DNA of 64,000 nucleotides from Arthrobacter citreus (GTDB taxonomy: Bacteria; Actinomycetota; Actinomycetes; Actinomycetales; Micrococcaceae). Location of the stretch: NCBI RefSeq assembly GCF_038405225.1, contig NZ_CP151657.1:2604001-2668000 (forward strand), read 5' to 3'. Under the pieces are notes generated by a model. The model did not search any database. It was not told the origin of the DNA and saw only the letters and a list, made by a program, of their open reading frames with translations. Of the stretch, positions 36,562-44,335 are shown one piece after another. Both the position numbers and the translations under genes were made by a program. Within the stretch, counting starts at the first letter, position 1. The number at the start of each line of letters is the position of its first letter.

Positions 36562-36918
36562 TTAGTGTCCGCGCTCAGCCTGCTGGGCCAGCTTGCGGCG
36601 GCGGAGTGCCTCATTTACGGCCGGGTCATCCAGCGCGCCCAGCCATTTCAGCAGTTCGGGTCCGGCGGCAGGATTGGCGGCGACGGCGGGGCGGGCCTTC
36701 GGCTCATCGGTGGCCAGTTCCTGCAGCCGCAGGCCGGGGGTTCCCGGGTCTTCTGCTTCGGCCAGGATCGCGACTTCGGCCGGATCCACATCCCGCGGCC
36801 TGGCTGCCGATGCTCCGGCGTCGACGATGTCTGCCGCCGGAATGTTCATCAGCGGTGTCGTCCGCTTACTTGAAGGGGCATTCTCGTCAGCGGGATGTTC
36901 CTGCATTTCGTTCTGCAT
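36562..36918 (-). CDS. Small protein with leucine-rich-repeat-variant-like C-terminus
   Basis: 118 residues. The C-terminal half reads LRLQELATDEPKARPAVAAN and then LLKWLGALDDPAVNEALRRR, resembling the short LRV helical repeats common in actinobacterial proteins; the first half is polar and probably disordered. The ribosome binding site AAGGAGAT supports the ATG at 36918. Function is unknown. It lies upstream of arcA on the same strand, 88 bases away, and downstream of the Pel-like operon. Confidence 0.7.
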   Translation of the reverse strand: MQNEMQEHPADENAPSSKRTTPLMNIPAADIVDAGASAARPRDVDPAEVAILAEAEDPGTPGLRLQELATDEPKARPAVAANPAAGPELLKWLGALDDPAVNEALRRRKLAQQAERGH

Positions 36919-36996
36919 CGGATCTCCTTAGTCAGTAGCCTTACTTCCATCCTTGCAGAAGGTGGCGCGGGCTCCGAATCCGGCAGTTCAGCAAGG

Positions 36997-38121
36997 TTAA
37001 GAAGCGCGCCGAAAGAGGACTCCGCGGTGCGGCGGCAAGACGTATGACGACGGCGCGGGGCGGCCGGCGGCGTCGAGCATCCCTGCGGGAACGCGCACAC
37101 GGCGGCGGCGCCTGCCATCACCGTTGAGGTTCACTGCCGCGAAACCGCCGTCGAATTCCCGCCACCATGTGTGTCTGCTCCCCTGCGGCTCACCGAGCGG
37201 ACTGCCCAATTGCCAGTCAAGCTCGGGTGCGTGCTGGATGCGGCTGTAGTCGTCGTGAGCGGTGGCGGAGTAGGCTCCGGCGCCGGCACCGAAGATCCAG
37301 AACGCGGACAGTCCGTACCGGAAGTTGGGATGGCTGTCGTCGCCGTCGGTGGGGACGCGGAGAATGGATAATCCGGGGCCGGCCGCCTGCGGCAGCTGGG
37401 CCTCGGCGGTGACCGGGTCGAAGAGGTTCACCGGGCTGTAGCCGAGCCAGACCTCCTCGAAGCCGCCGCCGTAGGCCGCGTGGGATGCCCAGCGGCCGGC
37501 TTCCCTGCGGGATTCGGCGATATTCGGGACCAGGATTTTCCCGACGCCGTTCAATGCCGTGCCGGCGGCAGCCACCAGATTTCCGAGGGCTGCGCGGAAC
37601 ACGGCCATGTCCGCGGCACCGCGGATCGGCAGGTCCAGCCCGTAGTAGTCGTCAAAAACATCGTTGTCCGCCATCACGCCGTCGAACGGCGAGTCCGCGA
37701 ACTCGGCCACCACGTTGTCCACCCACCGGCGCTGGTAGTCCGGGTTCCAGACCTGCAGCTGCCAGTGTCCCGGGTACCGTTCCCACTCGATGCGGGTGCC
37801 GTCCAGGCGTGTGGCGAACCAACCGGCGTCGTCGTTCCCGGAGCCTCCGGAACTCCCGGAACTCTGGGAACGCCCGGAACCCGCCTCAGCCTCCGCGAAC
37901 GATACGCCCGAGCTGAAGACCGGACCCGGCTCGTAGCTGCGCGCAGAGGAAAGGCACTTGTAGGCCAGGACGGTCATGTCCGGGCGAAGCCGTTTGAGTT
38001 CCCGGGCGGCCCCGGTCTCCCAGGGCTGCAGGATTGCGGCCCGGTAGTGCCCGGCGGCAAAAGCAATCTGCTCTGTTGTCAACGGATCGCCGTACCGGAT
38101 CCAGGCGCCGACTCCGGTCAT
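36997..38121 (-). CDS. Putative glycoside hydrolase, GHL15-like
   Basis: 374 residues without a signal peptide. It opens WIRYGDPLTTEQIAFAAGHY, then RPDMTVLAYKCLSSARSYE, QLQVWNPDYQRRWVDNVV, and DGVMADNDVFDDYYG near residue 165, where Asp residues would sit at the end of a TIM-barrel strand. This pattern resembles the hypothetical glycosyl hydrolase family GHL15 (TIM barrel). A Ser/Gly-rich insert near residues 80-95 comes from a DNA microrepeat at about 37836-37882. It overlaps the PelF-like stop by four bases (ATGA), so it acts with that glycosyltransferase, perhaps trimming or processing the polymer. The reaction is unproven. Confidence 0.65.
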   Translation of the reverse strand: MTGVGAWIRYGDPLTTEQIAFAAGHYRAAILQPWETGAARELKRLRPDMTVLAYKCLSSARSYEPGPVFSSGVSFAEAEAGSGRSQSSGSSGGSGNDDAGWFATRLDGTRIEWERYPGHWQLQVWNPDYQRRWVDNVVAEFADSPFDGVMADNDVFDDYYGLDLPIRGAADMAVFRAALGNLVAAAGTALNGVGKILVPNIAESRREAGRWASHAAYGGGFEEVWLGYSPVNLFDPVTAEAQLPQAAGPGLSILRVPTDGDDSHPNFRYGLSAFWIFGAGAGAYSATAHDDYSRIQHAPELDWQLGSPLGEPQGSRHTWWREFDGGFAAVNLNGDGRRRRRVRVPAGMLDAAGRPAPSSYVLPPHRGVLFRRAS

Positions 38122-39824
38122 GAAACCACCGGTGCGAGGAAGTCCAGTTCCGCGGTGTCCAGCTGGCGCACGTGCGTGATGTTGCCAACGGCACGGTAGA
38201 TCCCGTTGTAGGAAGACATGATCTCGTGCATCTGGAAGAACTCCTCCACCCGGGTCCGGGCGTTGTCCGAGTGGTCAACATAGAGCTCCATGTTGCCGAT
38301 GACGGCCCGAATCTTCTCAGCCATCGTGTTCACATCCCCTGCCGGTACCAGTTCACCGCAGGACCCGACCATCCGCCCGTCGTTGGTGGCCAGTTCATCA
38401 CTGATCAGCTGACGCATGCCGCCGACGTCGGTCCCCACCGTGGGGATGCCTGCCGCCATGGCTTCCAGCACCACAATCGGCTGGCCCTCGTTGTAGCTGG
38501 GCAGCACCAGCAGGTCGAACTGGTCCAGCCGGTCGCGGACATTGACGGTGCCGTGGATGGTGACGTGGTCGTGCAGATCCAGTGCCTCGATCTTGGCCAG
38601 GCAAGCCTCGTAATACTCCGGAACGTGTTCGGTGGGACCCAAGACGTCCAGATGCAGGTTCGGGAAACCGTCCCGGCGCAGCAAATCCATGCTGGATAGC
38701 AGGTCCAGCAGGCCCTTGATCGGCACCACCCGGGCAATGTAGACGAGGTTCCACGTGTGGTTGTCTCCGTTGCGGACCAGCTGTTCCCGGGCGGCGAGCC
38801 GCGCCCGGTACTTCTCCTCGAACTCCTCGATCACCATGGCGTTGGGCACCACCACCGCCTTGTCGATGTCCGTTCCCAGGTGCGCCGCTTCGGTGATCGC
38901 CGTTGGGTAGAGATAGGTAATCAGTGAGGCGCTGGGGTAGCAGAAGTGTCCCATTTCGGTCCACCATGCCATCCAGGCCCGCTGCTCGTGCGTGACGTCG
39001 AAGGTGCGGTAGTCCTCGGAGGTGATGGAAAGCGCCATGTTGCGGTCCAGCAGCGTGTTTACCGTGTCCCGGACGTAGAGGTTGTGCTCGGTAAGGAGGA
39101 ACGAGGTGCCGTGGTCGCGTGCTGCGGCGGAACCCAGGAGCGAGGCGTAGCCGGTGGTGTGTGCGTGGTAAACACTGGCGCGGGGCATGGTTTCGCCGAG
39201 GATGGCGAAGGCCAGCGAAAGGAAGTTCCGCAGCGTCCAGAACGAATTCGCGAGCGAAAGGTTCAGCTGCGGCATCCGGACGGCGAGCGCTTCCATGAAT
39301 TCCCGCGTGCCGAGCAGTGCCCAGAGCGGATAGGTGCGGGTGCGTTCGTTGAACCCTTCGTCAATGAGGTCCCACAGCGGTTCGACCTCGCGGTCTTCGG
39401 ACAGTGCGTAGAGCGCGTCGAACAGCCGGTGCGCCAGGGCGGAGCGCTGGCTGGCATCCATGCCGAGGTCCTTGGCGGATACCTTCATGAAGTCGTGCCG
39501 GTGCTCCTGCATGCTCAAATACACCGGGCGGACCCAAAGGACATTCTCGGGCATGCCGTAGAGGTCTTCGGAGGGCGCGTTGGAGTCCCAGGTGATGTGG
39601 ATGATCCCGTAGGTCAGGTCCGGGTTGTGGGTGACGATGTCGTGCACCACGGCGGAGACGCCGCCCTTGAGGTAGGGGTAGGTGGATTCCATGACAATGG
39701 CGACGTCGACGTCGTCGTATTGGGCCTGCGCTGCGGCTTGGGCGGGGAGCACACCGGCGGTTCCCTGGGCCGTCGTCTGCCCGAGCGGGGCGCGGCGGAA
39801 GAGTTTCTGCTTGATTCCGTACAT
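38118..39824 (-). CDS. pelF: PelF-like GT4 glycosyltransferase
   Basis: About 568 residues, starting MYGIKQKLFRR at 39824 with GAAAGG upstream (a TTG at 39839 is less likely). The N-terminal domain DVAIVMESTYPYLKGGVSAV and IIHITWDSNAPSEDLYG are strongly PelF-like; the C-terminal GT4 motif is SYNEGQPIVVLEAMAAGIPT, containing the E-x7-E pair that binds the nucleotide-sugar. PelF is a soluble UDP-sugar-dependent transferase that polymerises the Pel exopolysaccharide. It sits between a PelG-like flippase and a hydrolase in one operon. Confidence 0.85.
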   Translation of the reverse strand: MYGIKQKLFRRAPLGQTTAQGTAGVLPAQAAAQAQYDDVDVAIVMESTYPYLKGGVSAVVHDIVTHNPDLTYGIIHITWDSNAPSEDLYGMPENVLWVRPVYLSMQEHRHDFMKVSAKDLGMDASQRSALAHRLFDALYALSEDREVEPLWDLIDEGFNERTRTYPLWALLGTREFMEALAVRMPQLNLSLANSFWTLRNFLSLAFAILGETMPRASVYHAHTTGYASLLGSAAARDHGTSFLLTEHNLYVRDTVNTLLDRNMALSITSEDYRTFDVTHEQRAWMAWWTEMGHFCYPSASLITYLYPTAITEAAHLGTDIDKAVVVPNAMVIEEFEEKYRARLAAREQLVRNGDNHTWNLVYIARVVPIKGLLDLLSSMDLLRRDGFPNLHLDVLGPTEHVPEYYEACLAKIEALDLHDHVTIHGTVNVRDRLDQFDLLVLPSYNEGQPIVVLEAMAAGIPTVGTDVGGMRQLISDELATNDGRMVGSCGELVPAGDVNTMAEKIRAVIGNMELYVDHSDNARTRVEEFFQMHEIMSSYNGIYRAVGNITHVRQLDTAELDFLAPVVS

Positions 39825-39856
39825 GGCTGTGCCTTTCAAGACGAGCGTGCGGCGGG

Positions 39857-41329
39857 TTACCAGGAGGTGGCGTGGCGCCAGAAGAGGGTGTATTCGGGCT
39901 GGGACCAGTGGCGTTTGTAGAGCACCCAGGACACGGCGACCAGCAGCACGTCCGCAGCGACCAGTGCCGCGTATGCCAGTCCGGTCCCGTCAGCGCTGCC
40001 TGCGGCATCCAGCAGCAGGAAGACTCCGGCGCAGAGCGCCAGATGGATGCCGCCGAACAGCTGCGGGAGTCCATTGATGCCGATGTAGTCGAGTTCGTAG
40101 CTGAGCAGTGTGAGGAGCATGAAGGCCCAGGACGCCACGCCCACGCTGACGGCCAGCAGCACGTTCGCCGGCTGCATGCCTTCCAAGACCAGGGTGACGA
40201 CGAGCGTGAGCATCATGCCGACGGCGCCGGTGCTGAGGATGGCGCGGTCCACCGTACGGCTGAGCCGTTGGGAGCGGGCTGTCATCACGGTCAGGGGCTC
40301 GTCGGAGATTGCCCGGTGAAGAGAGGCCACGGCTCTGTCCACCCGCGGGGCGAGGTTGACGAAGTAGTAGTTGTAGGCGATCACGGCGGGAAGCATCGCC
40401 ACGAAGATGATCACCACCGGGAAGTCGCCGCCGGTTGCCAGGAACAGCAGGAACTTGTCCGCCCAGAGGACTGCGCCCATGAGAAGGCCACGGACGAGGT
40501 CGGCGCTGAAACCGCGGAGGGCAGGCCGGTTCCGGAAACCAAGGGCCGCCAGGCCGCGTCCCATGGCTGCGATTTGGGTGAGCGCTCCGGCCAGGGGTGG
40601 CAGCCACCAGAGGGTCGGCGCCACGCTGAGTGCTGCGGCGTAGGCCAACCAGGCCAGCGCCCAGAGACCGCGGCGGCTTCCCACGTTGGCCAGTATGAGG
40701 GACTGGACAAAGAGCAGGTGCAGGGCGGCGAGCGCGGCGTAGGTTGCCATGGCGGTCAGAGACCAGCCGGTGGCGAGCCAGAGCGGGATGGCAAACAGCG
40801 CCACCAGCGGCAGGGCGTAGATGAACATCGCGGGCCAACCGGAGCAGAACCGGCGGGCAATAGCCGCCGGGTTCCGTTCCGCCATGAGGTCGCCGATCAG
40901 CCGGTATGCGGGTAGGCAGGCTGCCTGCGCCAGCCAGGGGACGGTGATGGAGGAGGCCAGCACCACGTAAGTGAGCTGGACCCCGCCAACTTGCACGGCC
41001 GCCATCTGCGGGCTGATCAGCGGAAAGACCAGGTTGAGCAGGATGACGGGCGAGAGGTAGAGGAGCAGTCCGGCTCCGGGACGGGCCGCGTCGTCGGCCC
41101 GTTTGCCGGAAGCGGTGGCGCCGTCCGTGCCGGGCCGCACGGGGCGGAGCTGCCGCAGCAGCACCGCCATGACCAGGAGCACTCCGGCCCCCAGAAGGGC
41201 GTACGACCAGCCGGTGGGAAGGATGTTGTCCGCAAACGGGACAGCGGCGGTGAGGAGGAGTGCGGCGATAATTGCCATAGTCCGGTGGCGGACATAGGCG
41301 TCGTGTAAGAGGGCCTGCAGGGATGGCAT
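39857..41329 (-). CDS. pelG: PelG-like polysaccharide flippase
   Basis: About 490 residues with roughly 12 helices, starting MPSLQALLHDAYVRHRT at 41329 with TGGAGAAT upstream. Features like YKYYF-type loops (AYNYYFVNLAPRVDRAV), QAACLPAYRLIGDLMAERNP and FCSGWPAMFIYALPLVA fit the MATE/Wzx-like PelG group. It should move the nascent polymer or its precursors across the membrane. The neighbouring PelF-like gene lies 32 bases downstream. No PelD/PelE equivalent (the c-di-GMP-sensing and TPR parts) is visible in the window. Confidence 0.78.
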   Translation of the reverse strand: MPSLQALLHDAYVRHRTMAIIAALLLTAAVPFADNILPTGWSYALLGAGVLLVMAVLLRQLRPVRPGTDGATASGKRADDAARPGAGLLLYLSPVILLNLVFPLISPQMAAVQVGGVQLTYVVLASSITVPWLAQAACLPAYRLIGDLMAERNPAAIARRFCSGWPAMFIYALPLVALFAIPLWLATGWSLTAMATYAALAALHLLFVQSLILANVGSRRGLWALAWLAYAAALSVAPTLWWLPPLAGALTQIAAMGRGLAALGFRNRPALRGFSADLVRGLLMGAVLWADKFLLFLATGGDFPVVIIFVAMLPAVIAYNYYFVNLAPRVDRAVASLHRAISDEPLTVMTARSQRLSRTVDRAILSTGAVGMMLTLVVTLVLEGMQPANVLLAVSVGVASWAFMLLTLLSYELDYIGINGLPQLFGGIHLALCAGVFLLLDAAGSADGTGLAYAALVAADVLLVAVSWVLYKRHWSQPEYTLFWRHATSW

Positions 41330-41720
41330 GAATTCTCCAGAACCACCGTTGATCGGCAGAGCCGGGCGGTGGGATTGCATGAGACGCGGATGTGGTTAAG
41401 GCTGCGTTTCGAGGACTGGGATCCCTTGAGCAGCCGCAGCGCCCGGAGCAGATTCCGGCTGGTGCCCCGTATCGGGATATCCCTTGCATTGGAGAGAATT
41501 TGCTTCACCGCCGGACTCCGCGGTGAGCACTTCCATCACCGTATGACCGGCGGCCGCTTCGGCTGCGAGTGGAAGGTACGTGACTATTCGTCCGTTTTAC
41601 TTGGTCTGTGTGGTGCTTTACTCCAGCGTGAAAGCGGACGCTACTCGTTACTTTTTGTCCCCTCTTACTATATATTCCGGCGGCTTGGCTCCCGCTGATT
41701 GTCAGCCTGATTCGTTCAAA
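41330..41720. other. Upstream region of the Pel-like operon
   Basis: About 390 bases with no supported gene. It must hold the promoter of the minus-strand Pel-like operon. The stretch 41580-41680 is noticeably AT-richer than the surrounding genes and contains TATATA at about 41670-41676; no operator was recognised. Confidence 0.5.
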
Positions 41721-41880
41721 GACGGTGGGGCCGAATGATCGGACACGCCATACGGTGCCGCGTTCGAGTCCCAATAATTCGGAATGGCCCTGGCAGGGCA
41801 TTGCTCAGCGCCGCGTTGATCCGAATGTCGCGGTCGCAGGTGAGCATCACCTAGGCTCCAGCGCGACGGCTTTGTTCCTG
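41721..41880 (-). pseudogene. Decayed arginine deiminase 3' fragment (relic B)
   Basis: Read on the minus strand, NKAVALEP is followed, after a frameshift, by VMLTCDRDIRINAALSNA, then FRIIGTRTRHRMACPIIRP. These align in order with the intact enzyme's [33 protein letters not shown] and [12 protein letters not shown]. The catalytic Cys position, normal spacing and stop are lost. It is a non-functional fragment of about 50 codons at the left edge of the accessory segment. Confidence 0.85.
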
Positions 41881-42112
41881 CCCGTCCGCGTACCTCCATC
41901 CCCAGAATCGTGTCGGGGGATGGCTAGGGAAGGCATGATGTTCAATCTCAATACGCTCGACATTATCAAGCTTCGGCGTCAGGCGAACCAGAATTTTCAG
42001 CCAGCTCTTCTAGTCGTGTGACGAGCTATGTGAGCATAGTCGCGACACTCTTGGCCCTATTCAGCCCCTTTGCCCCGGTCATCACCAATTACCAAGGTCC
42101 ACTGAACACGAG
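41881..42112. other. AT-richer spacer between the arcA relic and the accessory genes
   Basis: About 230 bases without a supported gene. Composition shifts to roughly equal AT and GC here. No clear repeat, integrase site or terminator hairpin was seen. Confidence 0.45.
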
Positions 42113-43846
42113 CTAGTCAGAATTCGCGTCTAGATAACTCTTGAGGTGCTCCCTCAGGGCGCCGTCGCAGACGTACACATATGTGCCCAAGATTCCCCGG
42201 GTGAGAAGCACGGAGTAGATATTTCTTACGTACTCGAGGATGTCCGAATCCGTATAGGTAATACCAAGTTTAGTATTGTTTTCGCGCCCCTTCACGTCGA
42301 AGTAATTGGTGCGGTCAAAAAATATGCTCCCGCTCTCGGGGTTGTAGCGAATGTCCTTTCCAATGATGACGCCCGCATAGTTGAGGTCATAACCCTGAAC
42401 TGTATGAATTGACCCCACCTCCTTTTCAGAACCGATGCGGTTGATCCAGTCTCTCTGTGTCGAGTTCCATCGAAGGCGTTCACCGTCAATCTCAATATCG
42501 AACGCTTCTTTATCTGTCTTGCTGCGCCAGGGCCAGGCATAGCCTGCTATCAGACGGGACAGGCCGCTCTCTTTTTCTCTATCAAGAATCTCGCGCTTCA
42601 TGTCGCTGAGATCGGAGAAGAATCGCAGGTCGTATCCGTCAAAGCGTTCCGGGGTCTGGGGCGGGCAATCGCTCAGGATGGCCCGAATGTATGCGACGTA
42701 ATCCTGCTCTGCAGAGATTCGCATTTGCGACGACAGCCGGTATAAGCGCCCGTTGACCGCGGCCTCTTCTAAGAGAGATGCCGTCATGCCTGCGGGGAGA
42801 TCCGCAGGTCGTACAGTTTGTCCTGCATCGAGCATGAGGATACTGGTCTTGCTCTGATGCCGAATCCAGTCCAGCTGGGTGTATTGCGGATCATCGCGGC
42901 CAAACAGTTTTTCGTTGATTTCGGCGAACTTCTTATTGAGCGGCCCGGAGGCCTGATTTGCCCGTTGATTCAGGCGGTGGGCCTCGTCGACGATGAGGAG
43001 ATCGAATGGCTCCTTGCTCGCGCCGACGTCGAACGGCGTGAGAACAAGATTCTTGTGGAGTCCAGGCGTACGCGTGAACACCTTGGAGATGGAGTCACGA
43101 AGAGACTGCTGAGGGACCACAACCCCGACTCTGAGCGAAGCTAGCAACTCTGCGTGGCCCGCAGTGAAGAAATCGCTGAAGATCGACTCATGGTCAAGCG
43201 GATTTTTCGGGTCATGGCCAGCTATGTCCATGAGCAACTTCAAGAGGTAGATCGCTACGACCGTTTTCCCAGTTCCGGGAAGTCCTTGGACTACGACGGT
43301 GTTAGACCGGTTGTTTTCGAGATCCTCGAAGAGACCTTCCAGGATATCTTCAACCGCCAGTGCCTGATCATGATTCAGCGCTTTGAAAGGGGAGAGCTTA
43401 AACAGATCACTGTTGATTATTTCCGGAAGGGTGCGTTGGAAGAGGTGTTCCTGGGTCCGCAACTTTTCGAACACTTCGTCGAAGGTCTTTTTGTAAGAGC
43501 CGCGGTCGTAGTAGTCGGCATCAGTAATGCCGGCATTGTGGTTAAGGACTGCAAGCCGGCCTTCGCCGGAGAACATGCGGATAAGGAAGGATTCGAGGTC
43601 CAGGCATGCGGACTTGTTGAATGTTGAGTCCAAAACAACGCGGGCCCACCTCAGACGCCTCTTTTCCTCGGATCCGAGGTGCTGACGCATGCGTCCTTCG
43701 ACGTTGAGCGATTCCCCTACATACACTTCGGTGTCGTTGTTCATCACGTACACAACTGGCCAGTTCCGATGAAGGGGGTCTGCTTCCCCCCACGCCCGCA
43801 CTCTATCGGACTCGAAAGGGAACCGTTCAAGCCTAAAGCCGGTCAT
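42113..43846 (-). CDS. GIY-YIG nuclease-like domain fused to a DUF2075 (superfamily 1-like) ATPase
   Basis: About 577 residues. Residues 30-110 hold a GIY-YIG-like module: VVYVMNNDTEVYVGESLNVE with GRMRQHL. The rest is a DUF2075 ATPase: Walker A QGLPGTGKTVVAIY near 190, Walker B LLIVDEAHRLNQRAN near 285, and the late helicase-type motifs GSIHTVQGYDLNYAGVIIG and SVLLTRGILGTYVYV. The start at 43846 overlaps the MazG-like gene by 14 bases; GTG at 43864 is an alternative. Codon use and GC are lower than the neighbours, suggesting acquisition. DUF2075 proteins with such nuclease modules occur in defence islands, but this protein's activity is not established. Confidence 0.82.
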   Translation of the reverse strand: MTGFRLERFPFESDRVRAWGEADPLHRNWPVVYVMNNDTEVYVGESLNVEGRMRQHLGSEEKRRLRWARVVLDSTFNKSACLDLESFLIRMFSGEGRLAVLNHNAGITDADYYDRGSYKKTFDEVFEKLRTQEHLFQRTLPEIINSDLFKLSPFKALNHDQALAVEDILEGLFEDLENNRSNTVVVQGLPGTGKTVVAIYLLKLLMDIAGHDPKNPLDHESIFSDFFTAGHAELLASLRVGVVVPQQSLRDSISKVFTRTPGLHKNLVLTPFDVGASKEPFDLLIVDEAHRLNQRANQASGPLNKKFAEINEKLFGRDDPQYTQLDWIRHQSKTSILMLDAGQTVRPADLPAGMTASLLEEAAVNGRLYRLSSQMRISAEQDYVAYIRAILSDCPPQTPERFDGYDLRFFSDLSDMKREILDREKESGLSRLIAGYAWPWRSKTDKEAFDIEIDGERLRWNSTQRDWINRIGSEKEVGSIHTVQGYDLNYAGVIIGKDIRYNPESGSIFFDRTNYFDVKGRENNTKLGITYTDSDILEYVRNIYSVLLTRGILGTYVYVCDGALREHLKSYLDANSD

Positions 43847-44153
43847 ACTTCTCACTTCTGCCACGGGCTTTGGCGACCGGGTACTTTCCCCGGGTTATGG
43901 CGAGCTTCTCCATCACGATAGTGTCCGGATCAAGGCCCAGTCGGTCGGCGAGCAGCAAACAGTAGGTCAGCACGTCCGCCAACTCCTCTTTTGCCGACAC
44001 CACATCGGCGTCGCCCCACTGAAAACACTCAAGAAGCTCGGCGGCCTCGATGCTGATACTTTTGGTCAGATTTTCTGCGGTATGGAATTGCCCCCATTCC
44101 CGCTCGCTGACAAACTCCCGCAGAGCGTTGATCACCGTCTTTTCGTGTTGCAT
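43833..44153 (-). CDS. MazG-like nucleotide pyrophosphohydrolase
   Basis: 106 residues, the size of a single all-alpha NTP pyrophosphohydrolase domain. The metal-binding EXXE and EXXD motifs appear as ISIEAAELLECFQW (about residue 34) and SAKEELADVLTYCLLLAD (about 54). Enzymes of this group hydrolyse (d)NTPs to monophosphates. It overlaps the downstream DUF2075 gene, implying coupled expression. Nucleotide depletion or removal of modified nucleotides would fit a stress or phage-response role, which is inference. Confidence 0.88.
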   Translation of the reverse strand: MQHEKTVINALREFVSEREWGQFHTAENLTKSISIEAAELLECFQWGDADVVSAKEELADVLTYCLLLADRLGLDPDTIVMEKLAITRGKYPVAKARGRSEKYDRL

Positions 44154-44335
44154 TCCACGAATTTATCAGCACCGCCTCCCCGCAGCGTTATTACCTGCCG
44201 AGTTGTCCCAAACGCCCGTCTCATTGACAGGGTGCCACCTCGCAGCGAACGGGCGTGGTCGACCCTAATCCGTGGGCAACACCGGCGCCATCTGCCAGGG
44301 CTGCGGCCACGACTGGGCAATCTAGTCTCCAGCAG

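Noticed and set aside
36997-38121. Frameshift suspected in the GHL15-like gene at the Ser/Gly-rich insert
   Set aside because: The frame is continuous through the microrepeat, and recognisable sequence resumes directly after it.
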